From Novosphingobium decolorationis (GTDB taxonomy: Bacteria; Pseudomonadota; Alphaproteobacteria; Sphingomonadales; Sphingomonadaceae), in NCBI RefSeq assembly GCF_018417475.1, contig NZ_CP054856.1, forward strand, positions 2,201,001 to 2,265,000: a stretch of 64,000 nt of DNA, read 5' to 3'. This document shows, piece after piece, positions 50,624-59,818 of this stretch (position 1 is its first letter; each line of letters opens with the position of its first letter). Made by a program: the position numbers and the translations under genes. The notes beneath the pieces were generated by a model, which worked only from the letters and a program-made list of their open reading frames with translations, searched no databases and was not told where the DNA came from.

Positions 50624-52090
50624 ATGACTTTTCTGAGCCGGCGAACTGTCTTGGCGGGCGGAGGCCTCCTGCTGGGGGCGGCATGCACGCGCAGATTTGC
50701 GACGCCGGACCAAGCAGGCACGCTGCCCATTCCTCGCCTGTTAGATGCACGCGACCATGGGCAGAGAATTGGACTGAGGGCGCAGGAAGGGGAAACCACT
50801 TTCTTCCCAGGGCGGCGGAGCGCCACCATGGGATACAACGGAAGCTATCTCGGCCCGACTCTGCGGGTACATCGCGGGGACGACGTGACGGTGACTGTCA
50901 GCAACAATCTGTCTGCTGATACCACGGTTCACTGGCACGGGCTGCTCGTACCGGGAGAGCTGGACGGCAGCCCCCACCAGACCATTAGTCCAGGCGAGAC
51001 TTGGCGTCCGACGCTGCCGATCCGTCAGCCGGCGGCCACTCTCTTTTATCATTCGCATGCACACGGCCGAACGGCGGAGCAGGTCTATGCAGGCCTAGCG
51101 GGATTGCTCTTCGTCACCGACGAGGAAGAGCAAGGTCTCGGTTTGCCTTCGGATTACGGCGTCGACGATCTACCAATCTTGATCCAGGATCGGCAGTTCG
51201 TGGATGGCCGTCTGGTGTTACCGGCGGGCATGATGGTGGCGCTGGACGGGAGGCGGGGCAACGTTATTCTCGTAAACGGCGCGTACAACCCGCGAGCAGA
51301 CGTTCCCAGAAGCTTAGTGCGGCTGCGGCTCGTAAATGGTTCGAATGCCCGGACTTACGATCTTTCGTTCAGCGACGGACGAGCCTTTTATTGGATCGGC
51401 ACCGAGGGCGGCCTTTTGGAAAAGTCCGTTGAATTGCAGTCCCTCACTCTGGCCTCCGGTCAGCGGGCTGAGATCTTGGTGGACTTCAGCGATGGCAAAC
51501 CGGTCTCGTTGGTATCGGCTCCGGACCAAAGCACCCTCAGGATGCATGGCATGGGCATGATGCATCGGCACGAGGCTAGCGAAAACAACGCAGGGGATGA
51601 AACTGTCCTCACATTTTCACCGCGCTTGGCATCGAGTAAGCGAGGTAGCACCACGCTTCCGCTCCTCCTGGCGTCCCGCGCGGTGCCAGATCCGGCGACG
51701 GTCGTCGCACGGCGACGTCTGGTGCTCAACATGAGGCTGGGAGGTATGATGGATAGCGACGAAGAGCCGCTAACGATCAACCACAGGCGATTCGATATTG
51801 ATCGCATCGATGAGGAAGTCGAGCTTGGCGCCGTCGAGATATGGAAAGTCTCCGGGCAGAAAATGGCCCATCCCTTCCACATTCATGGAGTGCACTTCGA
51901 CGTGCTACGTCGCGATGGCGAGGAACCAGATCTTCTTGATCAGGGGCCACGTGACACCATCGTCGTGGACGAACCGGTCGAGTTATTAATCCGCTTCGAC
52001 CAGCCTGCTTCAAAAGCGCCCTTCCTGTTCCATTGCCATATCCTGGAGCACGAGGACGAAGGCATGATGGGTCAGTTTTCCGTGACGTAG
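50624..52090 (+). CDS. CueO-like multicopper oxidase
   Basis: 488 residues, Tat signal (LSRRTVLAGGGLLLGAAC) with a Cys that might also be lipidated. Copper ligands: TVHWHGLLVPGELDG, LFYHSHAHGRTAEQV, AHPFHIHGVHF and FLFHCHILEHEDEGMMGQF. Shorter and without the long Met/His insert of the CopA copies, so closer to the CueO/SufI type; likely a periplasmic cuprous oxidase. Start ATG 50624 has CAGGAGG ahead. Codon use is less GC-rich than in the CopA copies, hinting at separate origin. Confidence 0.92.
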   Translation: MTFLSRRTVLAGGGLLLGAACTRRFATPDQAGTLPIPRLLDARDHGQRIGLRAQEGETTFFPGRRSATMGYNGSYLGPTLRVHRGDDVTVTVSNNLSADTTVHWHGLLVPGELDGSPHQTISPGETWRPTLPIRQPAATLFYHSHAHGRTAEQVYAGLAGLLFVTDEEEQGLGLPSDYGVDDLPILIQDRQFVDGRLVLPAGMMVALDGRRGNVILVNGAYNPRADVPRSLVRLRLVNGSNARTYDLSFSDGRAFYWIGTEGGLLEKSVELQSLTLASGQRAEILVDFSDGKPVSLVSAPDQSTLRMHGMGMMHRHEASENNAGDETVLTFSPRLASSKRGSTTLPLLLASRAVPDPATVVARRRLVLNMRLGGMMDSDEEPLTINHRRFDIDRIDEEVELGAVEIWKVSGQKMAHPFHIHGVHFDVLRRDGEEPDLLDQGPRDTIVVDEPVELLIRFDQPASKAPFLFHCHILEHEDEGMMGQFSVT

Positions 52091-52233
52091 TGGGAACAAC
52101 TCAAGAAGCGAAATCCTGCATATGCCAATAAGGGGGCAATGCTCGACGTGTGACTTCGAACTCCACTCTCGTTTTTGTTCCCTTTTCGGGCTTGGGCCAG
52201 AACGTTTCGCACATCTCGATCGAAGGCATTCGA

Positions 52234-52680
52234 TCATCCCGGACACTTGTGCATCACATGACGAACCCTGCGGTTCGTCACGGCCACCAGGCGCCGCGGG
52301 CCGCGCTCTATAATGACCATACGCTTGTCGGGCCGTCCCGCGGCCGCTGTCAGTACTCGCGGCAATGAGTAATAGATGGTATCGCCGCGTTCATACCACT
52401 TTCCTCCGCCAAGCGGCGTCTGGTCAGGCAATCGGATTTCGCTGTAAGATCCGTTGCGATTAAGAACCCAGGCCATCCCCGACTTACAGCCGGATCGGCC
52501 ATCAAATGACCAGACACCCGCGAGCTTGGTGGTCGAGGTATCTTCCCTTGCGGGAACGACCCTGGCCGGCGAAGGTAGCGTTGGCACAGTGAGCGCGGCG
52601 AAAATCGCCCAGATGGAACACGACCACCGTGTGAAAGTGAGCAGCCGGCATCGATATAACCCGTTAAGCGCGATCGTCAT
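52234..52680 (-). CDS. Exported hypothetical protein
   Basis: 148 residues; hydrophobic N-terminus (SCSIWAIFAALTVPTL), then WSFDGRSGCKSGMAWVLNRN and GGKWYERGDTIYYSLPR, a pattern of a small secreted beta protein with two Cys. GGAAGGG precedes the ATG. No family recognised. It converges on the multicopper oxidase gene. Confidence 0.6.
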   Translation of the reverse strand: MTIALNGLYRCRLLTFTRWSCSIWAIFAALTVPTLPSPARVVPAREDTSTTKLAGVWSFDGRSGCKSGMAWVLNRNGSYSEIRLPDQTPLGGGKWYERGDTIYYSLPRVLTAAAGRPDKRMVIIERGPRRLVAVTNRRVRHVMHKCPG

Positions 52681-53769
52681 ACTGTTCCCTTCCGATCCAC
52701 ACTCACTCCGCTGCGAGCTTCGTTGGTTGCCCTGGGCAGACTATGCCGACCATCTGCCGGTGGTAATGCGTATTTGTCGCTAGACAGAAGAGACGCCTGC
52801 GATGGCATCTGATCGCAGATCGCCCAGGACAAGGCAGCCGGCGCAGAACTTGGGATGACGGTGATCGTCTCATGCGCAGTGCAAGCGAGCAACCACATGA
52901 GCGGTAACGGGGGTGACGAGTTCGCTTCCGGACGAGGAAAAGGTGACCAGGTGACCTTCATTCTATCCCGATATGTTGGTTTGGACGCTCAAGCCGGGTG
53001 CCGAGGCGGAGGCATATAGGCCCGCCCGATGTACTAATCGCAAGCGACCGGTTTTCGGTTCTGATGCTCTTGCGCCCCAGTCAACCGACCGATCGCCATT
53101 CGTATATATCACAATTTCGCGGGTCGTTCCCCCCAGATAGGGTCAGAGCAGGTTCGAGTCGTGGAGGGGTCTTGGAACTCAGAAAACGGCGGAAATCCGA
53201 GGATTTTTCTTCCCACAGAAACCACTGCTGTACCATGCTGCTGTACCAGTTGGTCACGCAACGAGGCTGTTGAAGCACGCTACACTGGGATGATCAATCC
53301 TTTTTAAGGCGGCTTGCGCCCATCTCGGTCGTTGAAACCCTCGCTGCCGGCAGCCTGAAAGCGGACGATGCGGGTGGAATGGCGGCGCTGTCGGACTGTC
53401 CGGTAAGTCCGCTTCCGGGCGGCCACCTGGCTGGAGCGGTCGTTCGTTCATCCAACGCAGAGATGGCAGCAAGGCGCCCTTTCCGGTCGCTCGTGAGACG
53501 CCCTGTAACCCCAACAGGAGCCATTGGTCGAGATCGTGGTGGCCATCTCCGTGACGCCTTTATGACCAGGCTCAGGCGATCACTTATACTCTGCTGTAAG
53601 CGGCTGAGGCACGGCGTCGGATGAAAAGACGCCGCCTCGCGCTTCTTGGACCTTGATGTCATGGCGTCTTACGAGGCGTCATTTCGCTGCTGACGAAGCC
53701 ATCTGGAGGTCGAGAAAGTCGCCGTGCCGCGTATTCTCGCCAGGTTTAGCGCTGGGAGGCGGCCGACAA
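52681..53769. other. Gene-poor 1.1 kb segment
   Basis: Several short frames on both strands, none with convincing coding signal. A frame at 53294-53662 (minus) is open and Ala/Ser/Arg-rich but looks like a shadow or relic. GGTTCGAGTC near 53152 resembles a tRNA T-arm, but no cloverleaf can be built. The segment separates the copper genes from the HEPN/XRE/TIR locus and may be an old junction. Confidence 0.35.
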
Positions 53770-54645
53770 TCAGCCGTATTCCGGCCCATAGCCGGCTTCG
53801 GCCCAAAGCTGCGCCTCGCGATCCGCCTGCAGCGTCTCAAGCGGCACCGCCGCCTCCTTGAAGTCGAGGTGGTACATCGGAAGCTGCCAATAATGCCGCA
53901 GCAACCTGACGTGATCGGCGCTGGCCGCCTCCGTTACGACCTGCGCCGCATCGAGCCGTTCGAACATCGCCTGCGTCAGCTTTTCCTGTTCGGTATAGCC
54001 CTGCGTGTCGACGAACTCGACTTCGCCCCAGACCTCGGCGACCGCCTGCAGCCCCGCGCGGGTGAACATCCCCACCGCCGCCATCGCCTTGCCGAGCATC
54101 AGCGCGGCTGGCTCGCTTGGCCTCCTGACCGAACCGAATTGCAGCGGCTCGCTCCAGTGCGCGCTGCCATTATCGAGCACTTCGATATCGGCGTACATCG
54201 CCGCCTCGCGGCTATAGCGGCTCCAGTTCGGCACGATATATTCGCCGGCATAGCCTTCGAGATAATGGCCCTGTCGCGTGTTATCGACATAGTCGCGCAG
54301 CTGCGCCACATCGACCGGACGCCAACTCTGCGCGTCACCATAGATCAATCGGCCGAGGTGATCGTAGAAGGTCCGCACGATCTTGCCGCTGAGGCTCGCG
54401 ACTAGCTTGGGCGGGCAGCGCACCAGATCCATCAGGATCAGGATCTTGGCGGCTTCCTCCTCGGCGAACCCTTCAAGCACGCGGGCTTCGCGGGGCGCCT
54501 GCGTCAGGCTGGCGGCCGCCGTCCAGAAGCTCTCGGCGCTGGCGAGGATCACCGGCAATCCTTCAGCGATCAGGTCGAGTCGCCGCTCGGTAGGGAGATT
54601 ACACAAGATGCCGGCCTGGCGGTTGCCGAACGTCACTTTGGCCAT
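53770..54645 (-). CDS. AbiV-like HEPN protein (candidate abortive-infection factor)
   Basis: 291 residues. EARVLEGFAEEEAAKILILM followed by KIVRTFYDHLGRL resembles the AbiV/HEPN fold; Arg91 and His96 (RTFYDH) make the R-x4-H motif that forms the active site of HEPN ribonucleases. AbiV blocks phage protein synthesis in lactococci. The C-terminal ~150 residues match nothing I recognise. Divergent from the XRE-TIR pair across 127 bp. The family call is moderate, and the defence role is inference from family and neighbours. Confidence 0.65.
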   Translation of the reverse strand: MAKVTFGNRQAGILCNLPTERRLDLIAEGLPVILASAESFWTAAASLTQAPREARVLEGFAEEEAAKILILMDLVRCPPKLVASLSGKIVRTFYDHLGRLIYGDAQSWRPVDVAQLRDYVDNTRQGHYLEGYAGEYIVPNWSRYSREAAMYADIEVLDNGSAHWSEPLQFGSVRRPSEPAALMLGKAMAAVGMFTRAGLQAVAEVWGEVEFVDTQGYTEQEKLTQAMFERLDAAQVVTEAASADHVRLLRHYWQLPMYHLDFKEAAVPLETLQADREAQLWAEAGYGPEYG

Positions 54646-54772
54646 GGGTCGTTACTCTCGAGTCTTCGCTGGCCCTACTGTGCCCGCGATTGCGGAGGCG
54701 CTGAAGGATTTCTGACGTGGCCTGATGGGCGGCGACCGCGCGATGAAAACGCATCGACACGGAGACGCCACT

Positions 54773-55537
54773 ATGATTGCTTCGCCGCTGATGCAGGCCA
54801 CCGCCGACCGAATCAAAGCGCTGCGCGCCGCCCGCGCGCTGACACAGGAAGACCTCGCCGCCCTGGCGGGGCGCAGCGTCGCGTCGGTGCAGCGGATCGA
54901 ACGCGGCGAAAAGGTCAGCGCCTACACCATCGCCTCGATCGCCGCCGCGTTCGACATTACCGCCGAGGCGTTGACCGCCGCGCCAAATGATGACCGCCCC
55001 TATCTGCCGCTCGCGACGATCAATGGCGGCCGCGCGCTGGTCGGCTTGATGACGGGCTGCTCGCGTCTCGATTTCGGGTTCGACGAGCTCGACACCCTGG
55101 ATCAGGCCGAGATGCTGGAGGCGTTCCACGATTTCTGCGCCGGGCTGGTCGGCGATGGCGCCCCGGCAACACCGCTCGCCATCACTCGCAGCGAGCTCGA
55201 GGGGCGTGCGAAGCTGACGGCGCTGTCCGAGCGCGGCTTCGTCGTGAGCGGGGCGGCGCTCGCGATCACGGCACATGAGGTCGACGATGACGGCGGCGCC
55301 GGCATCGCCATCCTGTTCGCGCAATGGGACGAGACCATCGCGGTGCTGCGCGTCGGGGTCGGGCGGACGCTCGATCGCGCCTATGTGCTCGACAGCCTGG
55401 GACAATGGGAGACGCCCAAGGGTTACGCGCTAGTCTATCCGGCCGGCTCGCGCGAGGATGGCGATTGGGCAGAAGATTGGAGCGGGATCGGCTCCGATCC
55501 GCCGTCGGACGGGGAAGGTTCGGGCGCCAATGTATAA
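54773..55537 (+). CDS. XRE-family DNA-binding protein with C-terminal domain
   Basis: 254 residues: N-terminal HTH_3 (ADRIKALRAARALTQEDLAA, RSVASVQRIERGEKVSAYTI), then a ~190-residue domain of unknown role (GGRALVGLMTGCSRLDFGFD, EGRAKLTALSERGFVVSGAA). Start ATG 54773 has GGAGAC ahead; the longer frame start at 54725 does not. Its last 8 bp overlap the TIR gene, so the two are co-translated. It could repress the locus or act as the sensor or immunity partner of the TIR protein. Confidence 0.8.
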   Translation: MIASPLMQATADRIKALRAARALTQEDLAALAGRSVASVQRIERGEKVSAYTIASIAAAFDITAEALTAAPNDDRPYLPLATINGGRALVGLMTGCSRLDFGFDELDTLDQAEMLEAFHDFCAGLVGDGAPATPLAITRSELEGRAKLTALSERGFVVSGAALAITAHEVDDDGGAGIAILFAQWDETIAVLRVGVGRTLDRAYVLDSLGQWETPKGYALVYPAGSREDGDWAEDWSGIGSDPPSDGEGSGANV

Positions 55538-56477
55538 TGTGATGGTCACCGCTGGCGACAATGCCTGGGAAGAAGGCGTCTATGTCTGGGATCGCACCCG
55601 GATGCTCGAATATACCGAGGACGTCATTCGCGATGCCCTAAAGGCGCTGACCCCAGACGCGCTGGAGGAGCTCGCCAAGCTTCCCACCCTTTTCATGTAC
55701 GAGCAGCACACCGAAGGCACGCCGCGCCTCGGCACGATCAAGCGCATCCAGCAGCGCGGCTCGGAATTTCGTGTGATCTTTGAGTTCGACGAGGACGTGC
55801 CAGCGCTCTCGCTCGAGCAGATCGCGGCGACCAAATGGGATCTGCAGCTCGCTGATTTCGAGTTCAGCCGCACCCATTGGGCGGTCAAGGCAGGCGATCT
55901 CTACGCCATCCTGCGCCAAAAGGGGCTGATCCCGGACGCCGCGCCGGAGGCGGTCGCAGCGCCGGCCGAGCCGGAAGCCGCGCCCGCCGTTGATGTCGTG
56001 CCAGCCAAGGTCTTTCTCGTCCATGGCCGTGACGAGGCCGCCAAACATGCGGTCGCGCGGTTCCTAGAAACCCGTGTCGGCCTCGGCGTGATCATCCTGA
56101 GCGAGCGCCCCAATCAGGGTCGGTCGATCCTCACCAAGTTCCAGGAGGAGGCCGATGGCGCCGCCTACGCTGTCATCCTGATGACGCCCGATGATCTGGG
56201 CCAGTTGCGTCCGGGGCTTCTGCCGGCCGGCGTGGCGCCCGCCGATCCCGCGCCGCGCCCGCGCCAGAACGTGATTTTCGAGATGGGCTTCTTCATCGGC
56301 CAGCTCGGCGCCGATCGCGTTTGCGCGCTCGTTCCGCCGAACGTCGAACGGCCTTCCGACTATGATGGCATCGTTTACGTGCCCTTCGATGATCAGGAAG
56401 GATGGCAGCGCAAGCTTGTCACCGAGCTGCACGCCGCCAATGTGCCGGTCTCGCCGACTTGGTGGCAGGCTCCTTAG
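55530..56477 (+). CDS. TIR-like (predicted nucleotide-binding) effector
   Basis: 315 residues. An N-terminal ~135-residue domain of unknown role (NAWEEGVYVWDRTRMLEYTE) and an Ala/Pro/Glu linker precede a TIR-like domain (161-300): VFLVHGRDEAAKHAVARFLE, YAVILMTPDDLG and QNVIFEMGFFIGQLG with Glu251 at the NADase position of the CAP12/Pycsar TIR-like family. Such proteins cleave NAD+ on phage infection. ATG 55530 overlaps the XRE stop by 8 bp. Activity and trigger are not shown by sequence. Confidence 0.8.
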   Translation: MYNVMVTAGDNAWEEGVYVWDRTRMLEYTEDVIRDALKALTPDALEELAKLPTLFMYEQHTEGTPRLGTIKRIQQRGSEFRVIFEFDEDVPALSLEQIAATKWDLQLADFEFSRTHWAVKAGDLYAILRQKGLIPDAAPEAVAAPAEPEAAPAVDVVPAKVFLVHGRDEAAKHAVARFLETRVGLGVIILSERPNQGRSILTKFQEEADGAAYAVILMTPDDLGQLRPGLLPAGVAPADPAPRPRQNVIFEMGFFIGQLGADRVCALVPPNVERPSDYDGIVYVPFDDQEGWQRKLVTELHAANVPVSPTWWQAP

Positions 56478-57192
56478 CCCCGCGTGTCATTGCTGTGACA
56501 TTGCCGATCGAGAATTCGGGCACTAAGCCTTCCGCGCCTGCCGTGGCTCTACAGCGTGGTTGAAACATTGCCGCTGCACCCTCTCGCCCGTCGCGTCCGT
56601 TTGCCAAAACCTGCTTTTCCGCTACCGCCCCATTCTGCCGGCTAGTAGAGCCTCGCGTTTACATCGACAGTACCGCTGGTTCGAACGTCGGCTTTGGTAC
56701 TCTCTGCAATATATAAGCTGCCTGGCAACTCACGGCCCGATATCGGTCGCGCGCTGGTTTTGCGTCTGAGATCGAATGAAATACTCTGCTCGTCGATTGG
56801 ACGAATGCGGCCGTTCTACTTCGGGCTCAATCCATAGACGCTAAGTGAACCGCTTACCTTCGTCCTCCCAAGCCGACAACGCTCCGGCTTTTCCCGATTC
56901 CGACAGATGCGGTTGCTTTCATAATCATCGAGGCGATTTTCTGCGCGCTGCTCACATAGCACAATGCCATGCCGGCAAGCGCCTGGCACCGGGACAGCAA
57001 AGCCGGGCAAGCGGAACCCCGCGAGTCGGGTTGGGCTTCACGTGGGGTTCCTGGACGGCCCCTTGGGGGCACCTGCGACCCGCAGGGCTTCGGGGGGAGG
57101 CGGGGCCGTCCTTTCCTGATCTTGCGATGTTCGTTGCGGTTTCCTGCCCAGGGTATCTCCTGAATAGCCGTGTCACCGGGGAACGCGCCCGA
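56478..57192. other. Intergenic region after TIR gene
   Basis: 715 bp with no gene recognised on either strand. The 57000-57110 part is very GC-rich with short inverted stretches. No promoter motif of the RAGGGK type was seen. Confidence 0.35.
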
Positions 57193-57600
57193 TCACATGC
57201 TGTCCATGTCGTGATCGGCCATCGAGGACATGTCATGGCCCGCATGGGGATCGGCGGGCGGGGTCGCCTCGCTCGCGGGTTGCGTGCGCGTTGCTGGCGC
57301 TGCGGGTGTGGCAGTTGCGCGTGATGCGGGCGGGACAGCGCGCCGTGACGCAGGCGTGGCGGCGCCAATTGTCGAAAGAGCGTCCTGACGTGCGGCCGCT
57401 GCCTCATTTTCGGAGGGAGAGGTTGCCGGGTCTGCAAGACCCGCCTCGGGTGCCGTGCCAGGCATCACCGCAGTTCCGCCCATAGGCGAAACCTCAGCAG
57501 CCGGTGTGCTCTCCTGCGCTTGGTCACAAGCGGCGAGAGCGAACGTCAATGGCGCGGTCGCGAGAAATGCTATCGCGGTGTTCGATTTCAGAATTCGCAT
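57193..57600 (-). CDS. Putative lipoprotein with Met/His tail
   Basis: 135 residues: lipobox at the end of the signal (TFALAAC), a low-complexity Ala/Pro/Thr middle, and DPHAGHDMSSMADHDMDSM at the C-terminus, which can bind copper. The ATG at 57600 follows AAGGAG. It starts 14 nt after the DUF2231 stop and so belongs to that unit. Confidence 0.75.
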   Translation of the reverse strand: MRILKSNTAIAFLATAPLTFALAACDQAQESTPAAEVSPMGGTAVMPGTAPEAGLADPATSPSENEAAAARQDALSTIGAATPASRRAVPPASRATATPAAPATRTQPASEATPPADPHAGHDMSSMADHDMDSM

Positions 57601-57614
57601 GTTATTCAACTCCT

Positions 57615-58286
57615 TCAGAGCCACGAAACGCCAAGATGGTCCGGTCCGTGCGCGAGCTCGCCGCCAAGGAACCCCTGGATGAGAACGAGTGCCGCCATGG
57701 AGAAGATCGACGCGCGCAACCATGCGCGGCTCTGGCTCGGCCTGCTCGCAAGGTATGCCATCGCAATACCGAGAACCGCGATCAGCATACCGGTCCATCG
57801 ATGGACTTGCATGACAGTATCGCCGCCGAACCACAGACCGGTGTGAATCCATCCGAACAGAACTGCGACGACTGCGCCGATTGCTCCGCCGTAGACGAGT
57901 ACGCGCACCGCACTTTCCAGGCCCGCTCCTTTCCGGCGCATCACGAACAATTCGGTGGCCGCAGCCATGAAAAACAAGGCGATCGGGAAGTGGATCGTTG
58001 CCGGATGCAGCTTTTTCAGTACGGCCATGACGCCGGTTTCGCTCTCATCCGCATGGCCACCGGCCTCGTCATGGGCTGCGCCCGCTTCATCGTGCGCGCC
58101 GGAGGACTCGCCAGCATCCGCAGTCTCGCCCATCTGCGCCATGGCCGCCTGGTCGTGCACATCGCCATTGGTGGCAGCAGGCGCGGCGCTCGCCTCTTCG
58201 CCGTGCTTTTCGTCGCCATGAGCCTGAACGGGTCCGACGAAGAGCAGGCTTGCGGCGAGCAGCGCCAGAAATGAGGGGGCTTTCAT
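57615..58286 (-). CDS. DUF2231 membrane protein with His-rich N-terminus
   Basis: 223 residues: signal peptide to GPVQA, a His/Glu/Ala-rich periplasmic stretch (HGDEKHGEEASAA, GAHDEAGAAHDEAGGHADE), then the DUF2231 core HPATIHFPIALFFMAA and four membrane helices. The function is unknown; homologues occur in metal clusters. The ATG at 58286 is preceded by the RAGGGK-N14-GCGTA motif at 58335-58361. Confidence 0.85.
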   Translation of the reverse strand: MKAPSFLALLAASLLFVGPVQAHGDEKHGEEASAAPAATNGDVHDQAAMAQMGETADAGESSGAHDEAGAAHDEAGGHADESETGVMAVLKKLHPATIHFPIALFFMAAATELFVMRRKGAGLESAVRVLVYGGAIGAVVAVLFGWIHTGLWFGGDTVMQVHRWTGMLIAVLGIAMAYLASRPSQSRAWLRASIFSMAALVLIQGFLGGELAHGPDHLGVSWL

Positions 58287-58334
58287 GTCTCGTATGTCTC
58301 CCGACCCTGCAGTTAAAGTGCGACCTATGTGCCT

Positions 58335-58361
58335 GATACGCACGGCAGCCGCGTGCCCCTC
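58335..58361 (-). promoter_or_regulatory. RAGGGK-N14-GCGTA motif before DUF2231 gene
   Basis: Minus strand GAGGGG, 14 nt, GCGTATC; 48 nt from the ATG. Confidence 0.68.
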
Positions 58362-58516
58362 GCATTAATTTGATAGTTCAGCGCGACTGAAGTGCGCCCG
58401 GGTGGTCACGCTTGCTGGCGGCATCATCGCGATCGTCGAACGCATTCGGCTCCTGGCCGCGTTCGGCCTGGCGAACGAGGGTAAAGCGTTCGCCCACGCG
58501 AATAAGCCCCATGGGC

Positions 58517-59248
58517 TCAGGCGAGCTTGCTCTTCTTTGCGCGGCGGCGCAGCCTCGGCATCCGGTTCGCCAGCAGGACGAAACCCGACAGGGCTATGAT
58601 CGTGCCGCCAATGCCGAACAGCAGCAGCCACCAACTGTTGATGCGGTCGCGCTCGGTCCAGTCCATGATGTGGAGGCCCCAGATGAAATCGAACAGGCGC
58701 CATGTATCGCTGCGCGCTGCCCCGAGCGTGCCGCTGGCGGCATCGATGTAGATGCGCGTCGAAGCCTCGTCAGCATAGGTGACCTGCCAGGCCGGAAAAG
58801 GGCCGCGAAACTCGGTTCCGATGGGGTCATCGACGATCCGTGCGGCCTCGATGGTCGTGCGCGGCCCGGTCCATGCGCGCAAGGCGATGGATTTTGCCGT
58901 TGCCGCCGAGATGGGGGAGAGTTTACGCCCAGTCACCGGATCGTGGAGGCTCACGCTACCGTCAACCTTGCGGACCTCGGTCACGGCATCGCCGTCGAGC
59001 GAACGTGTCGTTACCGCTGCAAGAGTACCGTCGTTTGCGACCCAGGCCGGGAGCGGGGCATCGGCGGGCAGCGCCTCTTGTTCACGCGAAACGACATGTT
59101 CGGAGCGAACTTCTTCCAGGTCGAGAAACGACATGAGGGCGCCGGTTCCCATCCACAAGAGAACCTGGACACCGACGAAAATCGCCAGCCATTTGTGGAT
59201 CTTGCTGCCGAGCACATGCAGGCGCAGCTTCAGCGACGGCGTTGCCAA
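58517..59248 (-). CDS. PepSY-type membrane protein C
   Basis: 243 residues: KIHKWLAIFVGVQVLLWMGT near the N-terminus, AWQVTYADEASTRIYIDAAS in the periplasmic region, FDFIWGLHIMDWTERDRINS before the C-terminal helix. Paralogue of the two proteins at 38906-40341. On the same strand as copA/copB copy 3 and the NTF2-like gene, 27 nt downstream of the latter, so probably the last gene of that operon. Confidence 0.8.
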   Translation of the reverse strand: MATPSLKLRLHVLGSKIHKWLAIFVGVQVLLWMGTGALMSFLDLEEVRSEHVVSREQEALPADAPLPAWVANDGTLAAVTTRSLDGDAVTEVRKVDGSVSLHDPVTGRKLSPISAATAKSIALRAWTGPRTTIEAARIVDDPIGTEFRGPFPAWQVTYADEASTRIYIDAASGTLGAARSDTWRLFDFIWGLHIMDWTERDRINSWWLLLFGIGGTIIALSGFVLLANRMPRLRRRAKKSKLA

Positions 59249-59275
59249 CCGGTGCTACCTCTTCGAAAGCCGTAA

Positions 59276-59794
59276 TCAGTTGCGCGGCGCGCGCGACGAG
59301 GAATGGTACTGGACGATTCTCCACCCGTCCGCATCGTGAGCAAGCACCGATGTCGCCACGCCGTCGCGCTCGATCACCCGGCCATCGCTAAGTTCGATGC
59401 GATAGCCATACGTCTCATAGGCATGGGCCATGTGCCCCATCCGGGTGACGGTCAGCGTGGGGTCGGTAAAGGTGAAGCTCACAATCGCGTCGAGCTCGGG
59501 GCCCAAATGGTGCTCCATGTAATTGGCAAAGCTTCCTTCGGCCTTGCCATTCTCGAAGATCGCCGAGTCCTCGGCGAAGAGCGCGCGCATTGCCTGCGCG
59601 TCGCGCGCTTCAAGAGCGGTGCGATAGGCCTTGAGGGTTTCTTCAGCGCCCGCGACATCGTCCGCCGAAGCGTCCATCGCGTGCATCTGATGGTTCGCAT
59701 GGGAAGAGTGGTCCATCTGCTGCGCGAAGGCTGGCAGCGGTATCAGCGTGGCAACAAGCGCAGTCGCCGCGATGCGTGTCAAAGTCTTGGTCAT
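59276..59794 (-). CDS. NTF2-like (SnoaL/DUF4440) exported protein
   Basis: 172 residues: signal peptide to PAFAQ, MDHSSHANHQMHAMD (metal-binding-like), then an NTF2-like fold (AEETLKAYRTALEARDAQAM, RALFAEDSAIFENGKAEGSF, and VATSVLAHDADGWRIVQYHS). The role in copper handling is unknown. Lies 24 nt after copB copy 3. Confidence 0.8.
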   Translation of the reverse strand: MTKTLTRIAATALVATLIPLPAFAQQMDHSSHANHQMHAMDASADDVAGAEETLKAYRTALEARDAQAMRALFAEDSAIFENGKAEGSFANYMEHHLGPELDAIVSFTFTDPTLTVTRMGHMAHAYETYGYRIELSDGRVIERDGVATSVLAHDADGWRIVQYHSSSRAPRN

Positions 59795-59818
59795 GGAAGT
59801 TCTATCCTTTTTGAGATT

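Noticed and set aside
53140..53175. GGTTCGAGTC as part of a tRNA or attachment site
   Set aside because: No acceptor stem, anticodon arm or 3' partner could be paired around it, and no integrase gene is near.
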